Shown piece by piece: positions 4,982 to 5,753 of a DNA stretch of 5,753 nucleotides; the stretch's first letter is position 1, and the number at the start of each line of letters is the position of its first letter. The notes under the pieces are model-generated. The model saw nothing but the letters and a program-made list of their open reading frames with translations. It did not search any database and was not told the origin of the DNA. The stretch covers positions 1 to 5,753 of the forward strand of contig JABXJY010000177.1 in assembly GCA_013375385.1 (NCBI GenBank), written 5' to 3'. Both the position numbers and the translations under genes were made by a program. The DNA comes from Desulfobacterales bacterium (GTDB lineage: Bacteria; Desulfobacterota; DSM-4660; Desulfatiglandales; B25-G16).

Positions 4982-5753
4982 GGCCTATTCCCATCTCTTC
5001 TGCCACCTTGGATCGATGAAACCAGGAATCTTCAAAGCTTAACTCTGATACCTTGGCGTGTTTATAGTACAGATGCAAATCGTATTCTTCGGTAAAGCCT
5101 ATTCCCCCGTGGAGTTGATGCCCAATCCAGGTGCATCTCTTGTAGGCATCGCCGCACCAGGCCTTGGCCATAGAAACTTCTTTCTCACATGGAATGCCTT
5201 CACTTAACAAAGATGCAGCCTGGTAGGTAATCAATCTTGTGGTCTCTAAAAAAGTAGCCATGTCCGCACAGTAGTGCTGAACGACCTGGAGACTACCCAA
5301 AGGCTGCCCAAACTGATGACGTTCTTTAACGTATGCTACCGTCATCTCGACAACCCTCTCCAACCCCCCGAGCATCTCGCCGCATTTCAAGATGATGGCC
5401 TTGGGGAAAATCTTGTTTAAATAGATATCCCCTTTCCCCACGGTCCCCATGACGTTTTCCGAAGGCACCTCAACATTTTCATAAACAACAGTGAACGTCT
5501 TTTCCTCTGTAAAGACATCCAGAGGAATTATCTTTTGGCCATCGGCCTTTGTGTCAACCTTGAAGATGGTTGGTCCTCCGGCGCCTGAACCCTTGACTTC
5601 TCCTGGAACCAAAATCTCATCAGCCACATGAGCATAGGGGACCAAGATTCTGGTCCCCTTAATTAAATAATCACCATCTTCGGTCTCTCTGGCCTCCAGC
5701 TCTGGATTATTGAAATCATATCTCCCCTGCTCGTCGAGCAGGGCGATTGTAAA
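4965..5753 (-). CDS. Acyl-CoA dehydrogenase family protein (5' end outside window)
   Basis: The frame is open from the right edge (5753) to TAA 4965-4967, giving 263 residues. Roughly the N-terminal 120 of a normal 380-residue acyl-CoA dehydrogenase lie outside the window. The visible part begins FTIALLDEQGRYDF, in the middle beta domain, passes through DGDYLIKGTRILVPYAHVAD (27-46), and then the C-terminal helical domain: ERHQFGQPLGSLQ (144-156, the FAD/dimer-contact segment), the SMAK helix (194-197) and QLHGGIGFTEEYDLHLYY (213-230). Such enzymes use FAD to make a 2,3-double bond in acyl-CoA esters and pass electrons to ETF. In an ungapped alignment by eye of the last helix with medium-chain acyl-CoA dehydrogenase, the position of the catalytic Glu in YEG is F240, with Glu next to it (E241). 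This suggests a subfamily with a shifted base, or a non-catalytic partner subunit of a heteromer. The hydrolase gene overlaps its 3' end, so both form one operon. Confidence 0.9.
   Translation of the reverse strand, partial: FTIALLDEQGRYDFNNPELEARETEDGDYLIKGTRILVPYAHVADEILVPGEVKGSGAGGPTIFKVDTKADGQKIIPLDVFTEEKTFTVVYENVEVPSENVMGTVGKGDIYLNKIFPKAIILKCGEMLGGLERVVEMTVAYVKERHQFGQPLGSLQVVQHYCADMATFLETTRLITYQAASLLSEGIPCEKEVSMAKAWCGDAYKRCTWIGHQLHGGIGFTEEYDLHLYYKHAKVSELSFEDSWFHRSKVAEEMGIGHGADL

Noticed and set aside
5643..5645. TTG at 5645 as the start of the acyl-CoA dehydrogenase
   Set aside because: The frame continues open to the window edge with typical acyl-CoA dehydrogenase middle-domain sequence, so this is an internal Leu codon.

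Overview
The window looks like chromosomal DNA from an anaerobic or microaerophilic Gram-negative bacterium, most probably Desulfobacterota or a related deltaproteobacterial-type lineage. This is inference. It rests on moderate GC content, GTG starts behind good Shine-Dalgarno sequences, an oxygen/redox-type diiron domain, an acyl-CoA dehydrogenase cluster, and a palindromic repeat of the 'CATTGCGAG...CTCGCAATG' type that I associate with many environmental genomes of this kind. No rRNA, tRNA, CRISPR array or intact insertion sequence was seen.

Layout: (1) Positions 1-598 hold no convincing gene. They contain a half copy of the palindromic repeat at the left edge, a possible promoter, and a small leader-ORF/hairpin arrangement. 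(2) 599-1765 (+) encodes an AI-2E/PerM-family multi-pass membrane protein. (3) 1766-2226 is intergenic. It has a complete copy of the repeat (1816-1884) nested in a second, outer inverted repeat (1785-1798/1896-1909), a doubtful 59-codon minus-strand ORF, and a near-consensus sigma-70 promoter for the next gene. (4) 2227-3774 (+) encodes the most interesting protein here: an N-terminal metallo-beta-lactamase-fold diiron domain of the flavodiiron/ODP type with all six metal-ligand positions filled, a helical linker, and a C-terminal SpoIIE/RsbU-type PPM phosphatase domain. (5) 3775-4129 lies between convergent genes. It holds several hairpins and an unusually long minus-strand stop-free frame. 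(6) 4130-4981 (-) encodes a stand-alone MBL-fold hydrolase. (7) 4965-5753 (-) is the C-terminal two thirds of an acyl-CoA dehydrogenase that runs off the right edge.

How the genes work together: the two minus-strand genes overlap by 17 nt and are surely co-transcribed, with the dehydrogenase first. They probably belong to an acyl-CoA degradation or modification cluster that continues to the right. The sensor-phosphatase has its own promoter and appears monocistronic. By domain logic it would couple O2, NO or iron/redox state to dephosphorylation of an anti-anti-sigma (STAS) type partner, but no such partner is in the window. The AI-2E-family gene is separated from it by the repeat and is probably independent.
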